Source: Spiribacter sp. 2438
Lineage (GTDB): Bacteria; Pseudomonadota; Gammaproteobacteria; Nitrococcales; Nitrococcaceae
NCBI RefSeq assembly: GCF_009676705.1
Contig: NZ_CP046046.1
Coordinates: 310,001 to 374,000 of the forward strand
Direction of reading: 5' to 3'
Length of the DNA: 64,000 nt
Under the pieces are notes generated by a model. It made no database searches. It was not told where the DNA came from and saw only the letters and a program-made list of their open reading frames with translations. How positions within the stretch are numbered: position 1 is the first letter of the stretch; the number at the start of each line of letters is the position of its first letter. This document shows, one piece after another, positions 48,601-56,505 of the stretch. Both the position numbers and the translations under genes were made by a program.

Positions 48601-48939
48601 GTGCCCCTGTTTCTGGTCAGCCTCAAGGCTGGCGGCACCGGCCTCAATCTCACCGCCGCGGATACCGTGATTCATTACGACCCCTGGTGGAACCCGGCGG
48701 TGACCCGGCAGGCCACCGATCGGGCCCATCGCATCGGTCAGGATCAGCCGGTGTTCGTCTATCACCTGCTGACCCGGGACACCGTTGAGGATCGGATCAT
48801 GGCCCTGCAGCGGGACAAGGCCGAGTTGGGGGAGCGGCTGCTGGGGGATGGGGCCGCCCCCGCCGTGACCCCGCTGGATCCGGACGCCGTCAGCCGGCTG
48901 TTCGCGCCGCTGGATGACGCCAGTGGCGACGGCGCCTGA
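45661..48939 (+). CDS. SWIM zinc-finger SNF2-family helicase
   Basis: About 1092 residues if started at GTG 45661; a TTG at 45694 is an alternative. N-terminal SWIM finger C90-x-C92 ... C-H100 (HCGCPEGGACCHAV). A middle region of ~500 residues is poorly conserved to my eye. The SNF2 ATPase follows: Walker A ADDMGLGKTLQV near 644-655, DEAQ box VLDEAQAVKN near 742, TGTPLENHLGELWSQFDF, and the C-terminal lobe with SLKAGGTGLNLT and DRAHRIGQ near 1018. Predicted double-stranded DNA translocase, cousin of RapA-type and of helicases in repair or defence. No methyltransferase or nuclease neighbour, so a defence role is not supported. Confidence 0.9.
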   Translation: MLTVVGTGAHLLSEPLEQWIEAHGEGALWSAFSREALQDGERLLKDQAVLDCSPGGQGFFARVQADRRHVYSVDCRIHPLPSPRPMTTHCGCPEGGACCHAVAALLFYLGRRTTEGASSTNPAVHQWLSELQSARDAAPSSRREVVVYLLEDDGSGGLLVTPRRGRIKRSGGYGRLNPFQGLRRAPAELLTADDRRLLRLLPEAGSAIAPEDLLFLLEAMARTGRAHWQTPDTPPLTADGPAAGGFRWQVRNDGSQQLRPAADDGHKLSFAGQPPVWLEPSSGRFGPLDTGLATPMVERALAAPVIEAGDVEATARALSQQKLPLPCPKAPRRRRFDDIRPVPRLRLTRLADPGRSSRVDAGEPIAEFSFDYAGHTVSAGDPKKSLAVYHGGAICEYRRHPREESRARERLEAAGLVPAGCMADDRFAPAHTGDWRRFIASAVPALQDEGWHVHTESCFPWRLADADLWEADVRRESQRPGWFSLDVSVEVDGERHALLPLLLALIRDNPEAMSPRHLDAIDPAASLLIDLGDGRLVPVPASRLVPLLRGLTELYDPALRLDHGRLPMPLGRAGVLEQLEADQPAALHWQGDSELRRLGRDIAAIDSAGDAPTPTGLRGELRPYQRQGLAWLQHLGRLGLGGVLADDMGLGKTLQVLAHLLLDKEAGRCRGPSLVVVPTSLMFNWAREAARFAPGLRVLRWHGPDRHQQNPRFDDHDLVLTTYSLLVRDVERLHNQAWHLLVLDEAQAVKNPRAQAARAVRTLEAHQRLSLTGTPLENHLGELWSQFDFVAPGLLGNASVFKRLYRRPIEQDGDEGRLATLRERVAPFLLRRTKQAIAADLPPKTEMSLYAELAGGQRTLYEQLRLGQHARVRQALAEQTGSRARMLVLEALLKLREACCDPRLVDNAPADAHESAKLDLLMELVDDLMQAGRRVLVFSQFTRMLRLIETALAERGHCWAKLTGETRDREAQVNRFQNGEVPLFLVSLKAGGTGLNLTAADTVIHYDPWWNPAVTRQATDRAHRIGQDQPVFVYHLLTRDTVEDRIMALQRDKAELGERLLGDGAAPAVTPLDPDAVSRLFAPLDDASGDGA

Positions 48940-48981
48940 TCCGCCCGGTCCTTGCCCGAGTCCACGGCCGCCGACGTCCGG

Positions 48982-49887
48982 TCAGCGCCGGGACCGTTTC
49001 AGCCCGCCGTTGATCCAGCGGGTCAGGCGTCCATCAATAATGGCCAGCCCCGCAAACAACACCCCCATGCCGGTGAAAGCGGTGGGTCCCAGGCGCTCCC
49101 CCAGGAACACCGTCCCCAGGGTGATGGCCGACACCGGCGCGATGAAGGTCACCAGCGACATGTTGGTGGCGCCGGCGGAGGCCAGAATCCGAAAGTAGAG
49201 CAGGTAGGCGAACGCCGTGCACAGCAGCGACAGCGCCAGCAGGGCCGACCACCCCGACAGGCCCGGCGACAGCGTCCAGGGCTGCTCGGCAATGGCCGCC
49301 ACCGGGACCAGCCAGACCGTGGCCGCCGTCAGCATGTAGGCGGCATTCACCAGCGGCGGCGTGTCGCCAAAACGCCGGCCGTAGTGCACCGCAAAGCCAT
49401 AGCAAATGGTGGCCCCCAGCACCGACAGCTGTCCCAGGCTGTAAGGGTCGAGCTGCCGCAGCAGATCCGGCCCCATCAGGATCGCCACCCCGGCAAACCC
49501 CAGCAGCACCCCCAGCGCCCGGCCCGGGGTCAGCCCCTCGTCGCTGCGGATCATAAGACCCACCAGCACCGCCCAGATGGGGGTCATGGCGTTAATGATC
49601 GACGCCAGGCCGCTGGGGATCTGGGTCTGTCCCCAGACAATGAATGAAAAGGGCAGGGCATTGCTGATGGCACCCAGCACCAGGTAGCGGCGGGCAATGG
49701 CCGCCGAGAAAGGCAGGCTCGCCCCCCGGGCCCAGGCAATCAGCAGCAGGGCCGCCGCCGCCAGGCTGACCCGCCCCAGCACCACGGTAAACGGCGGCAG
49801 GCTCTGCAGGGCCACTTCGAAAAAAAAGAACGAACCGCCCCAGACAGTGGACAGCGCGATCAGCAAAAACCAGTCCCGGGCGCTCAT
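48982..49887 (-). CDS. EamA/DMT-family transporter
   Basis: 301 residues with ten hydrophobic helices in two five-helix EamA repeats: first repeat from [20 protein letters not shown], split near 6-25, second from [16 protein letters not shown] near 150. SLICT-type loop [14 protein letters not shown] and [16 protein letters not shown] near 240-275 are family marks. Metabolite or amino-acid exporters typically; substrate cannot be predicted. Convergent with the SNF2 gene and divergent from the DUF2288 gene. Confidence 0.9.
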   Translation of the reverse strand: MSARDWFLLIALSTVWGGSFFFFEVALQSLPPFTVVLGRVSLAAAALLLIAWARGASLPFSAAIARRYLVLGAISNALPFSFIVWGQTQIPSGLASIINAMTPIWAVLVGLMIRSDEGLTPGRALGVLLGFAGVAILMGPDLLRQLDPYSLGQLSVLGATICYGFAVHYGRRFGDTPPLVNAAYMLTAATVWLVPVAAIAEQPWTLSPGLSGWSALLALSLLCTAFAYLLYFRILASAGATNMSLVTFIAPVSAITLGTVFLGERLGPTAFTGMGVLFAGLAIIDGRLTRWINGGLKRSRR

Positions 49888-49976
49888 GGCGGCGAAGACT
49901 AACCCGTAGGCATCGATTCGTCGATTGGCGGCCCGCCCCCATCGGCAGCGGCCCGGGACGCTGGTATCTTTTCGGC

Positions 49977-50273
49977 ATGAGCGATGAGATTCCCCTGGAA
50001 ACCCGACTCAACACCGAAACCGGCCGCATCCGCTGGCATGAACTCGAGCGGCATTTTGCCCGCGGCGTGGTGGTGCGGGTGACGCCGGATCTGGACCTGG
50101 TGGCGGTGGCGGCGGCCTTCGTCCGGGATGATGAGGCCACGGTCATGGACTGGATGAATGCCCGGCGGGTGTGGCGGGCCGGCACCGAGGATGCCCGGGA
50201 CTGGCACCGGCGGGACCCCGAACTCTGGGCGGTGGTCGCGGCCCCCTGGGTGCTGGTGCAGGAGCCCGCCTGA
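49977..50273 (+). CDS. DUF2288 family protein
   Basis: 98 residues, soluble and acidic. ETGRIRWHELERHFARGVVV at ~15-34, LVAVAAAFVRDDEATVMDWM near 41-60 and the C-terminal LWAVVAAPWVLVQE segment match DUF2288, a small family of proteobacteria and cyanobacteria with no known function. It converges on msrA. Confidence 0.85.
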   Translation: MSDEIPLETRLNTETGRIRWHELERHFARGVVVRVTPDLDLVAVAAAFVRDDEATVMDWMNARRVWRAGTEDARDWHRRDPELWAVVAAPWVLVQEPA

Positions 50274-50295
50274 ACCGCGCCCCCCGGAGCGGCGA

Positions 50296-50829
50296 TCAGG
50301 CGTCGCGCATCAGGGTCGAGAAGCGCTCGCCGGCCTTTTTCAGCTTGGGCTCAATGACCATCTGGCAGTAGGGCATGGGTGCGTTCTCGAGATAATAGTC
50401 CTGATGGTGGGCCTCGGCGGGATAGAACCGCTCCAGGGGCGCCACCTCGGTGACGATGGGGTTCGGAAAGGCGCTCTCCCGGGTCAGCCGCTGGATCACC
50501 GCGTTGGCGGTGTCCCGCTGGTCTTCGTTCTCCCAGAGAATGATGGAGCGATACTGCGGGCCCACGTCGGCGCCTTGGCGGTTGGGCGTGGTGGGATCGT
50601 GGATGGTGAAGAACACCGCCAGCAGAGTCTCGTAATCCATCACCGCCGGGTCGTACTCGATCTGCACCACCTCGGCGTGGCCGGTCCGGCCGCTGCAGAC
50701 GCTGCGGTAATCGGGGTCGGGGGTATGGCCCCCGGCGTAGCCGGAGGTCACCGAGTGCACGCCGGCCAGGCGCTGGAAAACCGCCTCCAGGCACCAGAAA
50801 CAACCGCCGCCCAGGGTCGCTGTGGTCAT
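50296..50829 (-). CDS. msrA: Peptide methionine-S-sulfoxide reductase MsrA
   Basis: 177 residues from the ATG at 50829, overlapping the Nudix stop (ATGA). Catalytic Cys10 in GGGCFWCLE, GYAGG and HAEVVQIEYDP, then the HHQDYYLE near 145. Repairs methionine S-sulfoxide with thioredoxin. Few cysteines remain near the C-terminus (YCQMVIEPKL), so the recycling cysteine is not obvious. Co-translated with the Nudix gene. Confidence 0.95.
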   Translation of the reverse strand: MTTATLGGGCFWCLEAVFQRLAGVHSVTSGYAGGHTPDPDYRSVCSGRTGHAEVVQIEYDPAVMDYETLLAVFFTIHDPTTPNRQGADVGPQYRSIILWENEDQRDTANAVIQRLTRESAFPNPIVTEVAPLERFYPAEAHHQDYYLENAPMPYCQMVIEPKLKKAGERFSTLMRDA

Positions 50830-51371
50830 AGAAGTTCTCCTTCCGGATTGGCAAACGCCTTGCCCATGCCTTCCAGGTGGGCCCGGTGATCGTGCTGTAG
50901 CGCCCACTGCACCGTGGGAAAGGCCAGCTCGTCCCAGGGCAGCTCGTCGTAATGAAACAGCGCCACCTCCTGGGATTCCGGGCCCGCCGAGACCGCGGGG
51001 TCGGTGAGCAGCGCCCGATAAATGAGCTGCACCTGATGGATGCGCGCAATGCTGTAGATCGCCAGCAGCCCATTGAGTTTCAGCCGCGCCCGGGCTTCCT
51101 CCCAGGACTCCCGCAGGGCACCTTCCTCGGCGGTCTCGTTCAGCTCCATGTACCCGGCGGGGATGGTCCAGTAGCCTATGCGAGGCGGGATGGCCCGCCG
51201 GCACAGCAGGATGCGCTCATCCTCCGCCCGGGCCACCGTGCCCACCACGATGCGCGGGTTTTCGTACTCGACAAATCCGCAGTCCGGACAGGTCAGTCGC
51301 TCCCGGTCGTCTCCCTGGGGCACCTTGTAGACGCGGGGGCCGGCGTTATCGGCCTGCTCGGGCTGGTTCAT
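50826..51371 (-). CDS. Nudix hydrolase with N-terminal zinc-ribbon motif
   Basis: 181 residues from the ATG at 51371, preceded by GGGAG. N-terminal CPDCGFVEYENPR near 27-39, then IPAGYMELNETAEEGALRES and WEEARARLKL, the Nudix box (G-x5-E-x7-RE-x2-EE) near 74-96. The final glycine of the box is replaced (EEARA instead of EExG). Members with this domain order hydrolyse NADH- or ADP-ribose-like substrates or have decapping-type activity; substrate here not known. Overlaps msrA. Confidence 0.88.
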   Translation of the reverse strand: MNQPEQADNAGPRVYKVPQGDDRERLTCPDCGFVEYENPRIVVGTVARAEDERILLCRRAIPPRIGYWTIPAGYMELNETAEEGALRESWEEARARLKLNGLLAIYSIARIHQVQLIYRALLTDPAVSAGPESQEVALFHYDELPWDELAFPTVQWALQHDHRAHLEGMGKAFANPEGELL

Positions 51372-51463
51372 GGCGGGAATCTCCCGTAAGAATGTGTGTC
51401 TTGAGGATAACAGAGCCGGGCCGCCCATCCGCTTGCTCATCCCCCAACCATCGAGGATCCGCC

Positions 51464-52138
51464 ATGGCCGATATCGTTTTTGACGCCCTGACCCGCTGGT
51501 ACGGCGACACACCCCAGCGCCGGGTGCTCGACGATGTCTCCGGGCAGATCCGCGGCGGCGAGTTCGTGGTGGTGGTGGGCCGCAGCGGCTCCGGCAAATC
51601 CACCCTGCTCAACCTGCTGGGGGGGCTGGACCTGCCCAGCCGCGGCACCGTGCGCATCGGCGACGTGGACATGGCCACCCTCAATGACCGGCGGATCACC
51701 GAACTACGCCGGGCGCGCATGGGGTTCATTTTTCAGTCGTATAACTTGATCCCGACCCTGAGTGTGGCCGACAACCTGCGGCTGCCCCTGAGCCTGAACG
51801 GCCTGCCCGAGGACAACCGGGTGGCGGAGTGGCTGGATCGGGTGGGTCTCGACGGCCGGCAGGAAGCCTGGCCGGATCAGCTCTCCGGTGGTGAGCAGCA
51901 GCGGGTGGCCATTGCCCGGGCACTGATCCATGGCCCGGAATTCATTTTTGCCGACGAGCCCACCGGCAACCTGGATCTGGACAACGCCGAGCGGGTCATT
52001 GCCCTATTGGACGGGCTCTGTCGCGAGTCTGGTCGCACCCTGATCATGGCCACCCATGCCCGGGAGGTGGTGGGCCTGGCGGATCAGCTGCTGACCATTC
52101 GCGACGGCCGTCTGGTGGACGCCGGAGCCGCGGCGTGA
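51464..52138 (+). CDS. ABC transporter ATP-binding protein (LolD/MacB/AttE type)
   Basis: 224 residues from the ATG at 51464. Walker [19 protein letters not shown] near 38-55, Q-loop [12 protein letters not shown], signature [15 protein letters not shown] near 140-154, Walker [13 protein letters not shown] near 161-172 and the H-loop MATHAREV. This is the type that drives FtsX-fold permeases moving lipoproteins or peptides out of the inner membrane. Overlaps its permease as GTGA. Matches the first gene of AttEFGH-like operons. Confidence 0.93.
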   Translation: MADIVFDALTRWYGDTPQRRVLDDVSGQIRGGEFVVVVGRSGSGKSTLLNLLGGLDLPSRGTVRIGDVDMATLNDRRITELRRARMGFIFQSYNLIPTLSVADNLRLPLSLNGLPEDNRVAEWLDRVGLDGRQEAWPDQLSGGEQQRVAIARALIHGPEFIFADEPTGNLDLDNAERVIALLDGLCRESGRTLIMATHAREVVGLADQLLTIRDGRLVDAGAAA

Positions 52139-54630
52139 GCCCATTGCTGGGTCGCATCGGGCGCAGCGATCTGCGCCGCCACCCCCTGCAAACCGGTCTG
52201 GCGGTGCTGGGGGTGGCCATCGCCGTGGCGGTGGTGGTGGCCGTGGACATGGCCAACCACTCCGCCCGCGAGGCGCTGCGGGTGTCCTTCGAGTCCGTCA
52301 CCGGCGTCGCCACCCACCAGGTGGTGGGTGGCCCCGACGGGCTCGATGAATCGGTCTACACCCGCATTCGTACCGAGATCGGGTTTGAGCGGGCTGCACC
52401 GGTGGTGCAGGGCGGCGTCACCGTGGCGGACGGCCCCACCCGGTCGCTGACCCTGCTGGGCCTGGACGCCTTCGCCGAGGGCCCGTTCCAGCGGCCGCTG
52501 GGCGGTGAGGGCGGACTGGGGGATGCCTTTAACGACCTCCTGCTTGGCGAGCGCAGCGTGGCGCTGGGGTCGGCGGAGGCCGAGCGGCTCGGGGTGAGCG
52601 CTGGCGATGAGCTGGCGCTGCGGATCGACGGCACCGAGGTTCGGGTGGACGTGATCACGGTGCTCGAGACCGAGGGCGAGGCCGCCCGGGGGCTGTTGCT
52701 GGCGGACATCTCCACGGCCCAGTCGCTGCTGGGCCGGGGCGGCGAGCTGGACCGCATCGATCTGATTGCCGATGAGCGCCAAGCGGATGCCATTGCCCGG
52801 GCCATCGGTGACGGCGGTCGGGTGGTGCCCGCCGCAGCCAGCGCCAATGCCGTTTTCCAGATCACCCGCGCCTTTCAGATCAATCTCACGGCACTCTCAC
52901 TGCTGGCCGTGGTGGTGGGGGCCTTTCTGGTGTTCAACACCCTGTCGTTTCTGGCGGTGCGGCGGCGCTCCACCATCGGGGTGCTGCGGTCCATGGGGGT
53001 GCAGCGTCACGAAATCATCCGGCTGATGCTCATGGATGCGGTGCTGATCGGCGCGCTCGGCACGGCCATCGGCCTGGCGCTGGGGTTCGCGCTGGCCCAT
53101 GGTCTGGTGGGGCTGGTGCTGCAGACCATTACCGACGTTTATTTTGCGCAGGCCGCCGGCACCCTGAACCCGTCGCCACTGTCCCTGCTCGCCGGGGTGC
53201 TGGTGGGGTTGGGCGGGGCCCTGGTCGCGGCGGCGGCGCCGGCCCGCGAGGCCGCCGCCATTCCGCCCCGGGCAGCCCTGTCCCGGGCCGACCTGGAGCA
53301 GCGGGCCCGCCGGCTGTCCGGATTCACGGCGCTGGCAGGGGGCGGTGCCCTGCTACTGGGCGCCGCCCTGATCGGGTTCACCCAGGGGCTGGTTCCCGGT
53401 TTTGCCGGCCTGTTCGCCATCATCCTCGGCGCCGCCTTTCTGGCGCCGCTGTTCACCACCCTGGCCGGCACGGCGCTCCGGCCGCTGGTGCGCGGTCGTC
53501 CCATCGGCGGACTGGTGGTGGAGGGCGCGGTCACCTCGCTGAGCCGCACCGGCGTGGCGGTGGCCGCCCTGAGTGTGGCCGTGGCCGCGGTGATTGGTGT
53601 CTCGGTGATGATCGAGAGCTTCCGCGAAAGCGTCATTGACTGGCTGGAGGGGTCGCTGGACGCCGATTATTACGTCACCGCCCAGGCGGCGCTGGATGAT
53701 GCGGTGGCGGACCGGCTGGCGGCACCGGCCGACGTGGCCTGGGTGTCGCGCTCCCGGTTCCAGGAGCTGCTCACCGCCGAGGGCCCACTGGATGTCTGGG
53801 CGCTGGAATTGCCGGCGGACCAGCAGCCGGCCATTGACGTGCGCCAGGGCGACCCCGCCGACGCCCTGCAGGCCCTGGCCGAGGAGCGGGCCGTGCTGCT
53901 CAGCGAACCCCTGGCGGCGCGGCTGGCCCTGGGACCGGGAGATCGGGTCGAACTGCCGCTCCCGGACGGGACCGCCGACCTGGAGGTGGCCGGTGTGTAT
54001 CGCGACTATGGATCACCCATGGGCACGCTGCTGATGCGCCGCAGCCTTTATCAGGCCCTCTACGATGACGATCGTCTCTCCGGGATCGGCGTCCACGTGG
54101 ACCCGGCGGCCAGCCCCTCGGCGAGCCTGCAACGGGATCTGGAGGCCGCCGTGGCCGATGTGCCGGGGGCCCAGGTGATCGACAACGCGGCCATTTTCGA
54201 TGAGTCCCTGCGGATTTTCGATCGCACCTTCGCCATTACCGAAGTGCTCCGCTGGCTGGCCGCTCTGGTGGCCTTCGTCGGCGTGGTCAGTGCGCTCATG
54301 GCGCTGCACCTTGACCGGCGGCGGGAGTTCGCCGTGCTGCGGGCCATGGGCCTGGGGCGGGGCGGCATGGGCGCCGTGGTCGGCGGGCAGAGCGGTCTGC
54401 TCGGACTGGCCGCCGGGCTCTGGGCGATCCCGCTGGGCCTGACCCTGGCGGGTCTGTTGGTGTTCGTGATCAACCGTCGGGCGTTCGGCTGGACCATGGG
54501 CTTCGAGCTGCAGGGAATGCCCCTGCTGGAAGGAGTGGCCCTGGCGGTGCTGGCGGCGCTGCTGGCGGCGGTGTATCCGGCCTGGCGGGCGGGCCGGGAG
54601 CCCATCGCCCGTGGCCTGAAGGGGGAATGA
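52135..54630 (+). CDS. FtsX-domain ABC permease (AttF/G type, fused)
   Basis: 831 residues from GTG 52135. N-terminal membrane helix (~residues 18-36), a large extracytoplasmic domain, a first FtsX domain with helices near 260-390 (ALSLLAVVVGAFLVFNTLSFLAV and MGVQRHEIIRLMLMDAVLIG), a second membrane pair near 410-500, another extracytoplasmic domain, and a C-terminal FtsX domain near 700-825 (RWLAALVAFVGVVSALMALHLDRRREFAVLRAMG). Thus ten helices, two half-permeases in one chain. Works with the ATPase and the lipocalin-like protein that overlap it. Cargo unknown, probably a lipid or lipoprotein. Confidence 0.9.
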   Translation: MSPLLGRIGRSDLRRHPLQTGLAVLGVAIAVAVVVAVDMANHSAREALRVSFESVTGVATHQVVGGPDGLDESVYTRIRTEIGFERAAPVVQGGVTVADGPTRSLTLLGLDAFAEGPFQRPLGGEGGLGDAFNDLLLGERSVALGSAEAERLGVSAGDELALRIDGTEVRVDVITVLETEGEAARGLLLADISTAQSLLGRGGELDRIDLIADERQADAIARAIGDGGRVVPAAASANAVFQITRAFQINLTALSLLAVVVGAFLVFNTLSFLAVRRRSTIGVLRSMGVQRHEIIRLMLMDAVLIGALGTAIGLALGFALAHGLVGLVLQTITDVYFAQAAGTLNPSPLSLLAGVLVGLGGALVAAAAPAREAAAIPPRAALSRADLEQRARRLSGFTALAGGGALLLGAALIGFTQGLVPGFAGLFAIILGAAFLAPLFTTLAGTALRPLVRGRPIGGLVVEGAVTSLSRTGVAVAALSVAVAAVIGVSVMIESFRESVIDWLEGSLDADYYVTAQAALDDAVADRLAAPADVAWVSRSRFQELLTAEGPLDVWALELPADQQPAIDVRQGDPADALQALAEERAVLLSEPLAARLALGPGDRVELPLPDGTADLEVAGVYRDYGSPMGTLLMRRSLYQALYDDDRLSGIGVHVDPAASPSASLQRDLEAAVADVPGAQVIDNAAIFDESLRIFDRTFAITEVLRWLAALVAFVGVVSALMALHLDRRREFAVLRAMGLGRGGMGAVVGGQSGLLGLAAGLWAIPLGLTLAGLLVFVINRRAFGWTMGFELQGMPLLEGVALAVLAALLAAVYPAWRAGREPIARGLKGE

Positions 54631-55778
54631 TGCGACGTTTCGAACCCACGTTAATGGCCCTGGGCGGACTGCTGCTGGCGGCGGTGGTGATCGGCTGGCT
54701 GCGCTTTGGCGGCCTGGGTGACCCGCCGGTGGCCAGCCCCGAGAACCTGGCCGAGTCCATGGGCCCCAGCGCCGATGACGATGAGTACGCCCGGGTCACC
54801 GGCCCGGTGCCCCTGGTCTTCCCCGAGGACCACGGCGCCCATCCGGACTATCGCACCGAGTGGTGGTACTTCGTGGGCAATGTCACCGCCGAGGATGGCC
54901 GGGATTACGGGTTTCAGCTCACCCTGTTCCGCTCGGCCCTGGCCCCGGAGGATCCGGACAAGGCCTCCGACTGGACCACGCGCCAGGCCTGGATGGGCCA
55001 TTTCGCCGTCACCGACATCGAGGCCGGTGAGCACCGCGCCCGGGAGCGCTATCAGCGCGGGGCCCTGGGGCTTGCCGGCGCTACCGTCCGCCCGGTGCGC
55101 ATCTGGCTGGATGACTGGGAGGCCCTCAGCGAAGACCCGGAGCACCTGTTCCCGCTGCGGCTGCGGGCCAGTGAGCCGGACCAGGGCATCGCCATCGACC
55201 TGCGCCTGGACGATCTCAAGGGGCATGTGCTGCATGGCGATCAGGGCTACAGCCGCAAGGGCGCCGAGCCGGGCAACGCCTCACGCTATTACGCGTTCAC
55301 CCGCCTCACCGCCGACGGTGAGCTCCGCTTTGATGACCGCAACGCCGAGGTGAGTGGTTCTGCCTGGCTGGACCGGGAATGGAGCACCAGCGCACTGGAC
55401 GCCGGCCAGCAGGGCTGGGACTGGTTTGCCCTGCAGCTCGACGATGGCCGCGACCTGGTGGTCTATCGCATCCGTCGCGACGACGGCAGCGTCGACCCCC
55501 ACTCCAAGGGCCTGCTGGTGGATCCGGACGGCAACAGCGAGGTGCTGGGCGTGGATGATTTCAACCTGACGCCCCAGCGGCACTGGCAAAGCCCACAGAC
55601 CGGTTCCCGCTACCCGGTGGAATGGTCGGTGCAGGTGCCAGACGCCGATCTGGATCTCACCGTCACCGCCCGGGTGGACGCCCAGGAAATGCCCACCACG
55701 GTGCGCTACTGGGAAGGATCCGTCAGTGTGCGTGGCAGCGACACCGGGGTGGGCTATCTGGAGATGACCGGCTACTGA
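54627..55778 (+). CDS. AttH-like (CrtC-related) lipocalin-fold protein
   Basis: 383 residues. One N-terminal membrane helix (~9-26) and an extracytoplasmic part with the two lipocalin-like beta-barrels of the AttH/carotenoid-hydratase-like family: YRTEWWYFVGNVTAEDGRDYGFQ, split near 78-100, and SGSAWLDREWSTSALDAGQQGWDWFALQL near 245-273. The name carotenoid 1,2-hydratase is often given but no carotenoid genes are present, and the family pairs with FtsX-type ABC genes, so a lipophilic-ligand carrier is more likely. Overlaps the permease stop (ATGA). Confidence 0.9.
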   Translation: MMRRFEPTLMALGGLLLAAVVIGWLRFGGLGDPPVASPENLAESMGPSADDDEYARVTGPVPLVFPEDHGAHPDYRTEWWYFVGNVTAEDGRDYGFQLTLFRSALAPEDPDKASDWTTRQAWMGHFAVTDIEAGEHRARERYQRGALGLAGATVRPVRIWLDDWEALSEDPEHLFPLRLRASEPDQGIAIDLRLDDLKGHVLHGDQGYSRKGAEPGNASRYYAFTRLTADGELRFDDRNAEVSGSAWLDREWSTSALDAGQQGWDWFALQLDDGRDLVVYRIRRDDGSVDPHSKGLLVDPDGNSEVLGVDDFNLTPQRHWQSPQTGSRYPVEWSVQVPDADLDLTVTARVDAQEMPTTVRYWEGSVSVRGSDTGVGYLEMTGY

Positions 55779-55792
55779 TTGGCGGACCGCGC

Positions 55793-56467
55793 CTAGTTGT
55801 CGGTCGCTTCCGTCTCCGCCTCCCAGGTGTCCTCTACATCCACCCGGCCTTCTTCCAGGGCGGCGATCATGGCGTCCACGCCCTCGCCACCGGCGGCATC
55901 CCGAACCGCATCCCGAAACACCAGCAACAGGCTGACGCCGCTGGTTTCGATGTCGAACACCCGCCAAGTGTCCTCGCGGTAGTGCAGCTGTATGCGCAGC
56001 GCCAGGTCATCGGCCGCGGCGCCCCGCAGCCGGGCGGCAATGACCGCGCGCCGGTCATCCTGGGAGACCGTGCGCAGCACCACTTCCCCCTCACGGGCAA
56101 ACTCCACCGTGTCCTCCAGGTAGCCCTGAAGGGCCTGGATGTAGAGATTGGCCACGCGGCGCTCCAGCGCGGCCCCGAAGCGGCTCAGCTGCTCCTCACT
56201 GGCCTGCCGGGCCTCCCGACCCATGGCAAAGCGGGTCATCAGCTCGAAGTCCATCCAGGGACGCACATGCTCCTCAAAAAATGCCCGGGCGGCATCGTCA
56301 TCATCCTGCAGGGCTTCGCGCTGCTCGATCAGCGCCTCCAGTGCCTGGGTGACCACCCGGTCCACCACCGCCTCGGCGGCCTCGGTTTCATCGGCGGCGG
56401 CGATGGGCGGCGCCATCGGCAGGGCCACCAGCAGGGTGGCGAGGGCAAGGGTTGCGAGTCGCAGCAT
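55793..56467 (-). CDS. mlaC: MlaC/Ttg2D-family phospholipid-binding protein
   Basis: 224 residues from the ATG at 56467, with GGGAG seven bases upstream. Sec signal peptide ~1-24 (LATLALATLLVALPMAPPIAA). The mature part is helical with FFEEHVRPWMDFELMTRFAMG near 62-82, the MlaC hallmark (xWxDFxxMxxxxLG) and a central WRVFDIETSGVSLLLVFRDAV near 178-198. Periplasmic shuttle between MlaFEDB and the outer membrane. None of mlaFEDB is in the window, so it is an orphan or second copy. Convergent with the AttH-like gene, 14 bases apart. Confidence 0.9.
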   Translation of the reverse strand: MLRLATLALATLLVALPMAPPIAAADETEAAEAVVDRVVTQALEALIEQREALQDDDDAARAFFEEHVRPWMDFELMTRFAMGREARQASEEQLSRFGAALERRVANLYIQALQGYLEDTVEFAREGEVVLRTVSQDDRRAVIAARLRGAAADDLALRIQLHYREDTWRVFDIETSGVSLLLVFRDAVRDAAGGEGVDAMIAALEEGRVDVEDTWEAETEATDN

Positions 56468-56505
56468 GGGTTGCTCCCGTTGAAACGTGACCGATCTTTG
56501 ACCGT

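Noticed and set aside
45661-48939. SNF2 helicase as part of a phage-defence island
   Set aside because: Neighbours are moaD and an EamA transporter; no nuclease, methyltransferase or other defence gene is nearby.
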